A model generated the notes under the pieces. That model was not told the origin of the DNA and did no database searches. It was given only the letters and a program-made list of their open reading frames with translations. Below are positions 24,475 through 33,589 of a stretch of DNA of 64,000 nt, piece by piece (the stretch's first letter is position 1; every line of letters starts with the position of its first letter). A program made the position numbers and the translations under genes. Origin of the DNA: Haloechinothrix aidingensis (GTDB lineage Bacteria > Actinomycetota > Actinomycetes > Mycobacteriales > Pseudonocardiaceae); the NCBI RefSeq assembly GCF_013450155.1, contig NZ_JACCKD010000001.1, forward strand, positions 558,001 through 622,000, given 5' to 3'.

Positions 24475-25329
24475 TCACCCGCCTGCGGCCAGCACGGTGC
24501 CGTCGAGCACCGTCACGGCCCCCCCGGTGAGGTGCACCCGCTCACCGGCGATCGCGGTGCGGGCGGTCCCGCCACGGGCGGAGGCCTGCAGGCCGACCAG
24601 CTCGGTGGAGTCGAGGCGCCGCGACCAGTAAGGGGCCAGCGCGGTGTGCGCGCTGCCGGTGAACGGGTCCTCGTCGACGTCGACGGCAGGCGCGAAGAAG
24701 CGGGAGACGTAGTCGTAGCCGGTACCCGGCTCGGCGGCGGGCGCGGTGACGATCACGCCACGGACGTTCTCCGCCCGGGTCCACTGCGCGAGCGCGGCCA
24801 GGTCCGGTTCCAGTGCCCGCACGGTCGCCTCGTCCCGCACGACCACCAGCACGTCCCCGAGGTCGCCGGTGCCGAAGGCCGCTTCCGGGCTGGCGCCGAG
24901 CGCCTCGGTCAGCGCACTCGCGACCGGCACGGTCGCGAGCCGCGCGGCGGGGAAGTCCAGGGTGATCGACCCGCCCCCGTGGGTGTGCGCCAGCAGGATC
25001 CCGCTACGGCTGCTGAACCGGATGGTTCCGGCGCGGCCGGAGTCGGCGTGCAGCGCGTGCGCGGTGGCCAGGGTGGCGTGGCCGCACAGGTCCACCTCGG
25101 CTGCCGGGGTGAACCAGCGCAGCGCCCAGTCGGCGCCGTCGCCGTCCGGAAGGGGGTAGGCGAAGGCGGTCTCCGAGTGCCGCATCTCGGCCGCGACGCG
25201 CCGCATCCAGCTCTCGTCCGGCCAGCCGCCTGCCTCCAACAGGCACACCCCTGCGGGGTTGCCGGTGAACGGCTCTCCGGTGAAGGCGTCGATGACACGG
25301 ATGCGTACCCCTGGCCCCTCGATCGTCAT
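24475..25329 (-). CDS. PhzF-family isomerase/epimerase-like protein (second paralogue)
   Basis: The start MTIEGPGV at 25329 gives 284 aa. The family pattern is complete: FTGEPFTGNPAGVCLLEAGG, AAEMRHSETAFAYPL with the likely catalytic Glu (E53), FTPAAEVDLCGHATLATAHAL, and FAPAVDVDEDPFTGSAHTAL in the second half. It differs clearly from the PhzF protein at 8943-9812, so the two are paralogues rather than a recent duplication. The substrate is unknown. It is divergent from the HhH-GPD gene across 82 bp. Confidence 0.8.
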   Translation of the reverse strand: MTIEGPGVRIRVIDAFTGEPFTGNPAGVCLLEAGGWPDESWMRRVAAEMRHSETAFAYPLPDGDGADWALRWFTPAAEVDLCGHATLATAHALHADSGRAGTIRFSSRSGILLAHTHGGGSITLDFPAARLATVPVASALTEALGASPEAAFGTGDLGDVLVVVRDEATVRALEPDLAALAQWTRAENVRGVIVTAPAAEPGTGYDYVSRFFAPAVDVDEDPFTGSAHTALAPYWSRRLDSTELVGLQASARGGTARTAIAGERVHLTGGAVTVLDGTVLAAGG

Positions 25330-25411
25330 GGGCGACACCTTACGTGTGTGAGGCGGCCCTGGGTGCGCCTGGCGCGACGCGCGGGGCGACGGGCCGTGAA
25401 ATACTGGCGCC

Positions 25412-25984
25412 ATGACCACGACGTTGTGTTTGACGCAGGATCCGGACGCCGACGCGCTGCTCGCCGAGAACCCGCTTGCCGTGCTCGTGGGGATGTTGCT
25501 CGACCAGCAGGTCGCCATGGAGGTCGCGTTCGCGGGGCCGAAGAAGATCGCGGACCGGTTCGGCAGTGTCGACGCCGAGTCGATCGCGGGTGCCGATCCC
25601 GAGGAGTTCGCGGCGCTCTGCGCCGAGAAACCGGCCGTGCACCGCTACCCGGGCTCGATGGCCAAGCGGATCCAGACGCTGTGCCAGTACCTGCTCGAGC
25701 ACTACGAGGGCGACGTGACCCTGCTGTGGAAGCGTGGCGAGCCGGACGGTCGTGAGGTGCTGCGCAGGCTCAAGGACCTGCCCGGCTTCGGGGACCAGAA
25801 GGCCAGGATCTTCCTCGCGTTGCTCGGTAAGCAGCTGGGGGTTCAGCCTGCAGGCTGGCGCGAGGCCGCGGGCTACTACGGGGAGGACGGTGCCCGGCGC
25901 TCGGTTGCCGATGTCGTCGACGAGGTCACCCTGGACGAGGTGCGGGCCTTCAAGAAGGCCGCGAAGGCCGCTGGGAAGAAGTAG
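25412..25984 (+). CDS. HhH-GPD base-excision DNA repair protein
   Basis: 190 aa. The N-terminal helices (NPLAVLVGMLLDQQVAMEVAFAGPKKIADRFG) match the HhH-GPD superfamily of DNA glycosylases, including the conserved DQQ near the minor-groove wedge. The helix-hairpin-helix is LKDLPGFGDQKARIFLALLGK. The short C-terminus lacks an iron-sulfur cluster motif. This small actinobacterial subfamily is annotated as base-excision repair, but its damaged base is undefined. Expression is probably independent, since both neighbours are on different transcripts. Confidence 0.8.
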   Translation: MTTTLCLTQDPDADALLAENPLAVLVGMLLDQQVAMEVAFAGPKKIADRFGSVDAESIAGADPEEFAALCAEKPAVHRYPGSMAKRIQTLCQYLLEHYEGDVTLLWKRGEPDGREVLRRLKDLPGFGDQKARIFLALLGKQLGVQPAGWREAAGYYGEDGARRSVADVVDEVTLDEVRAFKKAAKAAGKK

Positions 25985-26081
25985 CCACGTCCGAGTATTG
26001 CTGACATAGAGTCAACAAGCTAGGCTCCGTGCGCGCATGCACGGGTAGGCACTGCTGTCGGCTCACCGGAGTGTGGTGGTC

Positions 26082-26915
26082 ATGCGCTCACGACGTGTCG
26101 GGGCTCTCGCGGCCATGGTGTCGCTGGTGTTGCCGCTGATCGCGCCCGCGCCGGCGGCCGGGGTCGCTGCTCGCGGGCCGGACGAGTGCGCGGCGACCCT
26201 CGACTGCACGGCCGAAGAGATCAACCTGATGTCGATGCCGGAGCGGGCCGAGTTCGTCCGTGACATGTCCGAGGGTCCGGCCGCGGAGCTGCTGCCCGGT
26301 TACCAGCCCCGGTGGCGCAACATCGAGGGTGTCATCGCGTTCTTCGACGACTACTCGCTCGGTGAGCCGGGTTCCTGGATATCCTATGTGGACGCCGGGA
26401 TCGTCGAGGGGATCGAGCGCGGGATCGCGCTCGCGCTCGGCGAAGGGACGGACGACTTCGGCAACCCGGGGTCGGTGTTGTGGGCCGAGTACCTCACCAG
26501 GCTGGCCGACGGCGAGCTCGAGGGGCGCGCCGCGCACGACGAGGCCTGGAGCGTGGCCGAGCAGGCGGCCACCGAGCACGGCGTCCACCTCGCCGAGGAG
26601 GTACACGGCGTCGAGCCGAGCGGGGCGGAGCGGCGCTACTACACCTTCTCGGAGTTCTACCGCTGGATGATGCGCAACAGGCTGGAGGCCTTCGACATCC
26701 TGGCACCACCGGTAGAGCCGGGCGAGCGCGAGAAGCAGCACTTCGTCGACTGGTTCACCGACGTGACCACACCGGACCCGAGTTACCGGGGCTCCGTGAT
26801 GGCCTACGAGTACGCCACGCTCGACGTCCCGGGCGGTACGCTCGGCGCTCTGCTGCTGTTCCGCGCGTACCTGGCGGAGATGTACGAGATGTACACCGCC
26901 GAGCAGGGCGGCTGA
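26082..26915 (+). CDS. Secreted protein of unknown function
   Basis: The ATG at 26082 (10 bases after CGGAG) is preferred over two in-frame GTGs at 26073 and 26076; 277 aa. The N-terminus RSRRVGALAAMVSLVLPLIAPAPAAG is a Sec signal peptide with cleavage near AAG-VAA. The mature protein begins with a likely disulfide pair (DECAATLDC), is acidic, and is rich in aromatic residues (FYRWMMRN, HFVDWFTDV, YRGSVMAYEYATLD). I recognise no domain. It converges with the thiolase-like gene 24 bp away. Confidence 0.65.
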   Translation: MRSRRVGALAAMVSLVLPLIAPAPAAGVAARGPDECAATLDCTAEEINLMSMPERAEFVRDMSEGPAAELLPGYQPRWRNIEGVIAFFDDYSLGEPGSWISYVDAGIVEGIERGIALALGEGTDDFGNPGSVLWAEYLTRLADGELEGRAAHDEAWSVAEQAATEHGVHLAEEVHGVEPSGAERRYYTFSEFYRWMMRNRLEAFDILAPPVEPGEREKQHFVDWFTDVTTPDPSYRGSVMAYEYATLDVPGGTLGALLLFRAYLAEMYEMYTAEQGG

Positions 26916-26939
26916 GCACGGCCGGTGCGGTGGTCCGTC

Positions 26940-28415
26940 CTACCCGGCCAGAGTGCACTCCGGGAGGTCGACCCGCGAGCCGATCGGGTCACGCTCCAGG
27001 AGCGCCGCGATGGTGCCGGGGTCCTGCGTCATCGCGAACGCGCGACGGCCGTCGTCGAGCAGGCACACGAGATGGCCGATGTTCGGCTCCCCGGATCGGT
27101 CGTAGCTGACCGTGTAGGTCTCCACGACGGCCCGTCCTGTGTAGTCCTCCGCGATCTCCCGTGCGGGGAGGGCGTCCACTTCGGCCTGCACATCGTGGTG
27201 GGCGTACCGCTCCCGCGGCTCGCGTGCCGACAGCACGACCGCGGCGTGCTTGGTCAGGTACCACCCCGTCGCTGTGGCGAGCCCGCTCGCCCCGGGGTCG
27301 GCGCGGAGGCGCTCGTGCAGCGTGGCCAGCGAGTGCATCACGTAGTTGCTTCCCGGGCCTCCCGCGAAGGTGAGCCCGCCGGTCACGGTCGGTGCGGGGT
27401 GCGGCTCCTCCAGCTCGATGCCGAGCTCGGTCGCGGCAACCTGCACCGCGGAGGGGAAGCAGGAGTAGATGTCGCGGTAGGCGATGTCGTCGACGGTCAT
27501 GCCCGTGTGGCCGAGCAGTGCGCGCCCGATCGCGCGAATGGCGGGCGAGCGGTGCAGCTCGGCGCGGTTGCCGACGTACCAGTGGTCGTTCGCGGCCGCC
27601 GTGCCGTGCACGAACACCCAGTTCTCCCGGGGGATCCCCGCCCGCTCGGCAGCGGCAGCCGAACACAGCACCACAGCGGACGCCTGGTTGACGTAGATGT
27701 TGGCGATGGTGAGCTTGCGGTAGGGGAAGGCGACCATGCGGTTGTTCGCCGGGTCGGCGATCTCCTCCGCACTGGTTCCCGCCGTGTTCCACGCGTGCGG
27801 GTTGGTCGTGGCCACCTCGGCGAAGCGTGCCCACAGCCGGGCGATCCAGCGCTGGTGGTCCTCGACGTCGCGCCCGGCCGCCGCCCGCAGCGCGTTCTCG
27901 AACAGCGGGTAGAAGTGCACCGGCAAGCGCAGCTCGGCGGCCTCCTCCGCGGGGTGGTTGGCGTGCTTGTCGGACCCGAGCGTGCGGGTCGGCCCCGGGC
28001 CGTCCTCGGTGACCTGCCCGTTGTCGATCTGGCCCTGCTGCAGCGCCCGGACGGCCTCGCAGCCCGCGAGCAGCGCGGTGTCGACCTCGCCGTCCCGGAT
28101 CTGCTGGCAGGCGTCGGCCAGCAGGTCGAGCGGGCTGGTCCCGCTCGCGCGGGTGGTTACGGTCTCGCGCGGCTTCGCACCGAGCTCATCGGCCAGCTCG
28201 CGACCGGGATCGCTGGGCCGCCACGTCAGGCAGTCGGCGACGCCCACGAGCTGGATGTCGTCCCGCAGCCCGTCCGTGCCGGCACCGGTGTCGGCCAGCG
28301 CGTCACGGGCGGCTGAGGAGATCAGATCCGGGATGGAGATCGTCCCGGTGGCGTCGGTCGCGCCGACCTGGCCGGCTCCGACCAGTACCGGTGTCGTGGG
28401 GTCCAGCGTGCTCAT
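26940..28415 (-). CDS. Thiolase-superfamily protein (acetyl-CoA acetyltransferase-like)
   Basis: 491 aa. The N-terminus (TPVLVGAGQVGATDATG) and the overall layout match the SCP2/thiolase-like group common in actinobacteria. NIYVNQASAVVLCSAAAAERAG and DIYSCFPSAVQVAATELGIELEE resemble the middle and C-terminal thiolase segments, and GGLTFAGGPGSNYVMHSLATL matches the conserved GG-x-x-x-GGP-x-x-x-Y region. The usual N-terminal active-site Cys of degradative thiolases is not apparent at its expected place. Activity in beta-ketoacyl-CoA or sterol side-chain metabolism is plausible but unproven. The final domain resembles the accessory C-terminal extension of this subgroup. Confidence 0.75.
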   Translation of the reverse strand: MSTLDPTTPVLVGAGQVGATDATGTISIPDLISSAARDALADTGAGTDGLRDDIQLVGVADCLTWRPSDPGRELADELGAKPRETVTTRASGTSPLDLLADACQQIRDGEVDTALLAGCEAVRALQQGQIDNGQVTEDGPGPTRTLGSDKHANHPAEEAAELRLPVHFYPLFENALRAAAGRDVEDHQRWIARLWARFAEVATTNPHAWNTAGTSAEEIADPANNRMVAFPYRKLTIANIYVNQASAVVLCSAAAAERAGIPRENWVFVHGTAAANDHWYVGNRAELHRSPAIRAIGRALLGHTGMTVDDIAYRDIYSCFPSAVQVAATELGIELEEPHPAPTVTGGLTFAGGPGSNYVMHSLATLHERLRADPGASGLATATGWYLTKHAAVVLSAREPRERYAHHDVQAEVDALPAREIAEDYTGRAVVETYTVSYDRSGEPNIGHLVCLLDDGRRAFAMTQDPGTIAALLERDPIGSRVDLPECTLAG

Positions 28416-28520
28416 CGCCGTACCGTAACAATCGTTGTCCGGATGCTAATAAGGATTGTGACGTAGATCAGAGCGCGCCGTCACCGGGCGTTCGCGCCCG
28501 CGCCCGGTCGGCAGGCGCGG

Positions 28521-30242
28521 TCAGGACTCGCCGTCCCTGGTCGCGCTGATCCGCAGCGAGCGCAGCCTGGCCAGCGCCGCGGCGACCTCGTAGCGGCGCG
28601 GCACGGCGAAATCGCCGAGGAAGCCGCGCTGCAGCGCGTCCGCCCCCGACTCGTCCAGGTCCCGTTCCAGCAGGTCCAGGAACTCCGCGATGGAGCGCTT
28701 GCCGTCCAGCAGCCCCTTCTCCACGCCGTAGCTCAACGCGAGGCCGATCCCCATCACCTGGCTGGTGTCGACGATCTGCTCGACCGCGCGCAGGTCGATG
28801 TCGTCGCCGCCGAGAACCAGGGTGTCGGTGCCGCGCTGCTTGATCCGCCGCTTTCCCTTGCTGTCCTTGCCGAGCGCGTCCGGCCGGCACACCCGTTGCC
28901 GGATCCGGGGGAACCGGTCGGTCTCGGTGCGCCGCTCGGGCTCGTCGGAGCGCAGCCGGAACGCCTCGGCTGTAACGTCGTATGCCTCGTAGGCGGCCAT
29001 CATGATGACCCGGTCGGCGATGTCGAGGTAGTCGCCCGAACCGCCCATGGCCAGCACGGTGGACACGCCGTGCTGGCTGTACAGCGGCCGGGCGAGGTCG
29101 ATGAACGGCGTCAGCGGCTCGTTGTCCTTGGCGACCAGCGCCTGCATCCGCGCGTCCCGGATCATCATGTTGGTCGCGGCGGTGTCCTCGTCGATCAGCA
29201 ACACGTCCGCGCCTGCCTCGAGGGCCTCCACGGTCGTGGCCGCCTGCGAGGTCGAGCCGGAGGCGTTGGTGGTGGAGAAGTCACTGGTGTCGGCGCCGTT
29301 GGGGAGCCGCCCGACGAAGGAGCTGACATCCACGCGCTGCACGCTGCGGCCGTCCTCGGCGCGCACCTTCACCGCGCTGTCCCTGCTGACGACCAGCTCG
29401 CGCCCGTCGCCGGGGATGTGGTCGTAGACCCCGTGCTCCAGGGCCCGCAGCAGGGTGGACTTGCCGTGGAACCCGCCACCGGCGATCAGCGTGATGCCCT
29501 CGCCGACGCCCATGCCGCTGACCCGTCCCCGGTTCGGCAGGTCGACGCTCACCCGGAGCGACTCGGGTGAGTGGAACGGTATGCCGTCGGCAAGCGGCCG
29601 GTCATCGGTGCCGCTGCGCCGCGCCAGCATGGCACAGTCGGCGACGAAGCCCACCAGGCCCAGCGAGGGAAGCGCCCTGCGCAGCGCGTCGGTGTCCTCC
29701 ACGGAGTAGACGAACTCCTCCAGCGCCTCGGCGTCGAGTGCCGCGTGGCGTGCGGCGGCGTTCACGGCGTCCGGCAGCTGCTCACACAGCGCCTTCCGCG
29801 CGCCCTTGCCGTCGATCCGCCTGCGCGGACCGGGCAGGTTCAGGCCCATCCGCAGGGTCAGGTCTCCGTCATGCACCCGTACCGCGCTGCGGTCGAGCAC
29901 TTCCTGCCCGCCGACGTCGATGTTGAGCTCCGTGTTGCGCAGCCGCTTGCCGAGGGCGCGCAGCACGAAGTCGGCCAGCCCGCGGGCACGCACCCGGTTG
30001 GCCCAGAGGTGCTCGGGGAAGTCCGCGGTGCGCGCGGGCACCCGCACCTCGACGCGGCTGGCCGGGGCGAACGGGTCCGTCTGTGCCTTGAGCAGCTCCA
30101 CGACGAAGCCGTTGGCCTCCCAGCTGCCCTCGATCGACCGGTACTGCCCGTACCCCTTGCCGTCCAGCGCATGGAGCCGGGACTCGAGCTGCTGCAGCGA
30201 GCCCCGGATCGTGCCGTGCCTGTTGCTGTGATCGCCGCTCAT
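28521..30242 (-). CDS. ABC-ATPase domain protein (DUF-type P-loop ATPase)
   Basis: 573 aa, matching the ABC_ATPase family that also contains the trypanosome RNA-editing factor MRB1590. The N-terminal domain (LHALDGKGYGQYRSIEGSWE) precedes Walker A GGGFHGKSTLLRAL and the Walker B/DEDTAATNMMIRD segment, VLLIDEDTAAT. A switch-like LAMGGSGDYLDIADRVIMM follows. Members bind nucleic acid and ATP; the bacterial role is unknown. It lies downstream of the lipid kinase gene on the same strand, with a strong hairpin between them, so it is probably separately transcribed. Confidence 0.82.
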   Translation of the reverse strand: MSGDHSNRHGTIRGSLQQLESRLHALDGKGYGQYRSIEGSWEANGFVVELLKAQTDPFAPASRVEVRVPARTADFPEHLWANRVRARGLADFVLRALGKRLRNTELNIDVGGQEVLDRSAVRVHDGDLTLRMGLNLPGPRRRIDGKGARKALCEQLPDAVNAAARHAALDAEALEEFVYSVEDTDALRRALPSLGLVGFVADCAMLARRSGTDDRPLADGIPFHSPESLRVSVDLPNRGRVSGMGVGEGITLIAGGGFHGKSTLLRALEHGVYDHIPGDGRELVVSRDSAVKVRAEDGRSVQRVDVSSFVGRLPNGADTSDFSTTNASGSTSQAATTVEALEAGADVLLIDEDTAATNMMIRDARMQALVAKDNEPLTPFIDLARPLYSQHGVSTVLAMGGSGDYLDIADRVIMMAAYEAYDVTAEAFRLRSDEPERRTETDRFPRIRQRVCRPDALGKDSKGKRRIKQRGTDTLVLGGDDIDLRAVEQIVDTSQVMGIGLALSYGVEKGLLDGKRSIAEFLDLLERDLDESGADALQRGFLGDFAVPRRYEVAAALARLRSLRISATRDGES

Positions 30243-30291
30243 CAGTCCTTACCGTGCCTCATCCCGGTACCGGCCCTGTCAGCGGCCCCGA

Positions 30292-30354
30292 GGGGCGAGC
30301 CGAAGGCCCTCTTCGGTGCGTATGTGGTACCCGAGGAGTCCTTCGGCTCGCCCC
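30292..30354. terminator. Long hairpin after the lipid kinase gene
   Basis: GGGGCGAGCCGAAGG (30292-30306) and CCTTCGGCTCGCCCC (30340-30354) are perfect 15-bp complements. The 33-base loop holds a second near-complementary pair (CTCTTCGG / CCGAGGAG), so the whole region forms one extended stem. It lies 9 bp after the kinase stop on the minus strand. Its arm CCTTCGGCTC is shared with the repeat at 41964-42033. Confidence 0.7.
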
Positions 30355-30362
30355 CCGGACGG

Positions 30363-31235
30363 TTAGCCGGGGGCGATGACGTTCAGCGCGCCGGGCAGGA
30401 TGCGCACCCGGGCGGGGAGCTCGCCGATCTCGTCGCCGTCGGCGCACAGCGGGACCGGCCGGTCGGCGTCGAGGACGATGTCGGTGACCGTCTCGTGGGT
30501 GACCTCCGCGCGGTGCACGTGGCCGCCCGTGCGGGCCTCGCGCAGGAACTTCACGATCTCCCGCCGCGGTCCGGTACCGACCACGAGCAGGTCGCTCATC
30601 CCGTCGTCCAGTACGGCCTGCGGCACGATGGACAGCCCGTGGCCGTAGGCGCCCGAGTTGGCGATCACGACGGTGTGCGCGCGCATCGACCGGGTCTGCC
30701 CGTCGCTGCTGAGGGTGTACCGGGGAGGGCGCCACGTGAGGATCGCCCGTACCGGTGCCAGCCGGTACAGCAGGCCGGCCGGCACCCATCTGCTTCCGTT
30801 GATGATCGAGGTGGCCGCGGCGTCGATGCCCGCGTAGACGTTGCCCGGCACGATCACGCTGCCCACTTCCAGGACGTCGATCTGCCGTGCCTGCCCCTCG
30901 AACAGCAACCGCGCGAGCTCGGTGGGATCCTCCGGCAGGGCGAGCGCGCGGGCGAGGTCGTTGCCCCGCCCGGACGGCACGATCCCCAGGGTCCCTCCGG
31001 TGGTGACCACGCCGCCCGCTACGTCGCGCACCAGCCCGTCCCCGCCTGCGGCCAGCACGACGTCACCCCGGGCCGCGGCTTGCTCCGCGGCCGAGATCGC
31101 GTGCTCGCGGCCGTGCGTCTCCTCGACGGTGACCGACGCGCCCCACTGCTCGAGCAGCCGGGTCACCGGCCGCAGGCGCTCGGCCGCATGGCCGCCGCCC
31201 GCGATCGGGTTGATCAGCGCCGTGTACCTGCGCAT
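30363..31235 (-). CDS. Diacylglycerol/lipid kinase (YegS/Rv2252/BmrU type)
   Basis: The ATG at 31235 is preferred because GAGGG lies 11 bases upstream, while a GTG at 31247 abuts it; 290 aa. The catalytic core is clear: ALINPIAGGG binds phosphate, VVLAAGGDGLVRDVAGGV is the GGDG motif, and LGIVPSGRGNDLARAL completes the active site. The C-terminal beta-sandwich ends with PLCADGDEIGELPARVRILPGALNVI. It phosphorylates diacylglycerol or a related lipid, as Rv2252 does on the route to phosphatidylinositol mannosides. It sits next to an alkyl-DHAP-synthase-like gene and glpD, as in the Rv2249c-Rv2252 locus. Confidence 0.87.
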   Translation of the reverse strand: MRRYTALINPIAGGGHAAERLRPVTRLLEQWGASVTVEETHGREHAISAAEQAAARGDVVLAAGGDGLVRDVAGGVVTTGGTLGIVPSGRGNDLARALALPEDPTELARLLFEGQARQIDVLEVGSVIVPGNVYAGIDAAATSIINGSRWVPAGLLYRLAPVRAILTWRPPRYTLSSDGQTRSMRAHTVVIANSGAYGHGLSIVPQAVLDDGMSDLLVVGTGPRREIVKFLREARTGGHVHRAEVTHETVTDIVLDADRPVPLCADGDEIGELPARVRILPGALNVIAPG

Positions 31236-31280
31236 CGCGGTTCTCACCCTCTAGTGGTCTGGTCGTCAGCGGCGTTCATG

Positions 31281-32888
31281 CTACGGGGCGATGAGCACAC
31301 CGGGATTGAGGATGCCGGCGGGGTCCAGGGCCCGCTTCGCCGCGCGCAGCGCCTCGGCGGCCTGCTCGCCGACCTCCTCGGCGTAGCTCTCCCTGTGGTC
31401 GATCCCGACCCCGTGGTGGTGGGTGATCGTCCCGCCCGTGGAGCGGATCGCCTCGTTCGCCGCGGCCTTGGCGGCCGACCACTGCGCGACCGGGTCGCCT
31501 GCCTGGGCGCAGACCACGGTGAAGTACAGCGAGGCCCCCGTCTCGTAGACGTGCGAGATGTGGCACAGCACGAGTGCGGGCGTGTCCGCGGCCTCGAGCT
31601 CGGCGCGCACGGCCTCGGTCACCGCCTGGCGCAACCGGTGCAGGTTGGACCAGAAGGTGGCGGTTTCCAGCGTTTCGACAAGGGCACCCGCGTCGAGCAG
31701 CGGGTCGCGCAGGTACGGGGCGCGGTACCGGCCCGCGCGCCACGCCTCGCCGGGCTCGGTGCCGAGCGGGCGCCCGCCCGCCGCGCGCAGCACCTCGGCC
31801 GCGGCCGCGCGGTTCGCCGCGACCTCGTCCGCGCTGCCCTCGTGGCCGACGACGGCCAGGCAGCCATCGGCCCCGCTGCCGGGGCCGCGTGCCGGGTCGG
31901 CGAGGTTGACGCTGGTCTCGGCCTCGTCGGACAGCCGCAGCACCGTCGGCAGTGGCCCGTCCTGGGCGAGGGCGCGCAGCGCGTCCGAGCCCGCCTCGAA
32001 GGAGTCGAACCGCCATCCCTCGTAGACACGCTCGGCAGGCGCGGGGCGTACCCGCACGGTCACCGAGGTGATCACGCCGAGGGTCCCTTCCGAGCCGAGC
32101 ACGAGCTGGCGCAGGTCGGGCCCGGCGGCGGACATCGGGGCGCTGCCGAGCTCGATGGTGCCCTGCGGGGTGGCCAGGGTCATGCCCACGACCATCTCGT
32201 CGAACCGGCCGTACCCGGCGGAGGCCTGCCCCGCCGAACGGGTGGCGGCATACCCGCCGATGCTGGCCCCCTCGTAGGACTGCGGGAAGTGCCCGAGCGT
32301 GAACCCGTGCGCGGCGAGCAGCCGCTCGGCGTGCGGCCCGCGCACGCCCGCCTGCAGCGTGGCCGTGCGGGAGGTCTCGTCGATGGCGGTCAGCCCGTCC
32401 AACCGGCCGAGATCCAGCGTGATCACCCCGTTGAACCGGTCTCCCCGGGGCGCGAGCCCGCCGACCACGGATGTCCCGCCGCTGAACGGGACGACGGCGA
32501 TCCGGTGCTCGGTGCACACCTGGAGCAGGAACAGGACCTGCTCGTGGTCGGCGGGAACGACCACGGCGTCCGGCGCGTCCGCTGCGTCGCCGGAACGCAG
32601 CTTGAGCAGGTCTGGGGTGGACCATCCGCGGGTATGCCTGACCCGCGTCGCGCTGTCGGTGTGCACGTGGTCGCGCCCCACCACGTCCTCCAGCGCCGCC
32701 CTGGCCTGGTCGGTGAGCCGGACCGGCGGTACGGCGATCTCGTCCGGCTCGACGGGCTCGCGTGCCGGCTCGCCCGCACCGAGATGGGTCAGCGCGGTGC
32801 GTACCGCTTCGGGTAGCTCGGCGGGGCGGGAGGGGTCACCCCAGCGGTAGGGGTGCATATCCACGACGGGGAGATCGGACTCGCTCAC
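31281..32888 (-). CDS. FAD-linked oxidase, alkyl-dihydroxyacetonephosphate synthase-like
   Basis: The GTG at 32888 is preceded by GAGG at five bases; an earlier GTG at 32930 is possible. The length is 535 aa. The FAD-binding PCMH domain includes VVPFSGGTSVVGGLAPRGDRFNGVITLDLGRL and the phosphate loop PQSYEGASIGGYAATRSAGQASAGYGRFDEMV. The C-terminal cap contains ITHHHGVGIDHRESYAEEVGE, with the His cluster and near-terminal active-site arrangement of the AGPS group, and ends DPAGILNPGVL. Alkyl-DHAP synthases make ether lipids; the bacterial homologue next to glpD and a lipid kinase (compare Rv2251) may act on glycerol-based lipids. It is divergent from a TetR gene. Confidence 0.82.
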   Translation of the reverse strand: MSESDLPVVDMHPYRWGDPSRPAELPEAVRTALTHLGAGEPAREPVEPDEIAVPPVRLTDQARAALEDVVGRDHVHTDSATRVRHTRGWSTPDLLKLRSGDAADAPDAVVVPADHEQVLFLLQVCTEHRIAVVPFSGGTSVVGGLAPRGDRFNGVITLDLGRLDGLTAIDETSRTATLQAGVRGPHAERLLAAHGFTLGHFPQSYEGASIGGYAATRSAGQASAGYGRFDEMVVGMTLATPQGTIELGSAPMSAAGPDLRQLVLGSEGTLGVITSVTVRVRPAPAERVYEGWRFDSFEAGSDALRALAQDGPLPTVLRLSDEAETSVNLADPARGPGSGADGCLAVVGHEGSADEVAANRAAAAEVLRAAGGRPLGTEPGEAWRAGRYRAPYLRDPLLDAGALVETLETATFWSNLHRLRQAVTEAVRAELEAADTPALVLCHISHVYETGASLYFTVVCAQAGDPVAQWSAAKAAANEAIRSTGGTITHHHGVGIDHRESYAEEVGEQAAEALRAAKRALDPAGILNPGVLIAP

Positions 32889-32921
32889 GGGGGCCTCGCG
32901 GGTGTGTCGGCTGGCAACGTG

Positions 32922-32950
32922 CTGATACACTTTTACATATGATGTCTCAG
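32922..32950. promoter_or_regulatory. Inverted repeat in the oxidase/TetR divergent promoter
   Basis: CTGATACA (32922-32929) and TGTCTCAG (32943-32950) are inverted copies with one mismatch around a 13-base AT-rich spacer. The site overlaps the TetR start codons at 32939 and 32942, and the region is the most AT-rich in the neighbourhood. It is a candidate TetR operator controlling both directions. Confidence 0.45.
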
Positions 32951-33589
32951 CATAACAGCCCGGAGCTACACCGGCCGGAGAGCGGCGGAGCCGGGCTGCG
33001 TGCGGCCAACGCGATCGATGAGGAGCACATCCTCGATGCCGCCTACGAGCTGCTGCTGGCCATCGGCCTGCGCCGGATGACCATGGCCGAGATCGGCCGT
33101 GCGGCCGGGGTGTCGCGGGCGACGCTGTACCGGCGGTGGCGCAGCGTGCGCGAGGTCGTCGCGGCGCTGATGACGCGCGAGTGGAGCGCGCTTGCAGACG
33201 GGGTGTTCGACATGCCGGCGGATTCGGCCAGGGAACGCCTCGTCGAGGGGATCGTGCGCATCGTCCGGCAGACCCGGGCCCACCCGCTGATGCGCAAGAT
33301 CATCGAGCTCGACCCCGACTTCCTGCTGCCGTACATGCTGCAGCGGCGCGGTCGCAACACCGACCAGCAGCTCGAGCTGATCGAGCAGGGTCTGCGTGCC
33401 GGAGTCGCGGACGGCTCGGTCCGCGCGGCCGACGTCGAGACCCAGGCGCAGTCGTTGCTGCTGACCGCGTGGTCGTTCGCGCTGACCGGTCCCGTGTTCG
33501 CCGACAACGCGCCGACGAGCGAGAGCGCGCGGCTGGAGGCCCTTGACGGCGAGCTGCGCGAGTTGCTCGCGAGGTACCTGAAGCCATGA
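32939..33589 (+). CDS. TetR-family transcriptional regulator (glpD locus)
   Basis: Two adjacent ATGs (32939 and 32942) open a 216-aa frame; neither has a Shine-Dalgarno sequence, so a leaderless mRNA is likely. The DNA-binding domain is EEHILDAAYELLLAIGLRRMTMAEIGRAAGVSRATLYRRWRSVREVV. The ligand domain contains ELDPDFLLPYMLQRRGRNTDQQLELIEQGLRAG. Its stop overlaps the glpD start by four bases (ATGA), so regulator and GlpD are translationally coupled. The order oxidase (divergent), TetR, GlpD matches Rv2251-Rv2250c-Rv2249c. Confidence 0.85.
   Translation: MMSQHNSPELHRPESGGAGLRAANAIDEEHILDAAYELLLAIGLRRMTMAEIGRAAGVSRATLYRRWRSVREVVAALMTREWSALADGVFDMPADSARERLVEGIVRIVRQTRAHPLMRKIIELDPDFLLPYMLQRRGRNTDQQLELIEQGLRAGVADGSVRAADVETQAQSLLLTAWSFALTGPVFADNAPTSESARLEALDGELRELLARYLKP

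Noticed and set aside
29571-32816. Very long open frame on the plus strand (over 1000 codons)
   Set aside because: It lies antisense to the ABC-ATPase, lipid kinase and oxidase genes. Its translation is Arg/His/Gly/Pro-rich with no family motif; long mirror frames are normal in such GC-rich DNA.
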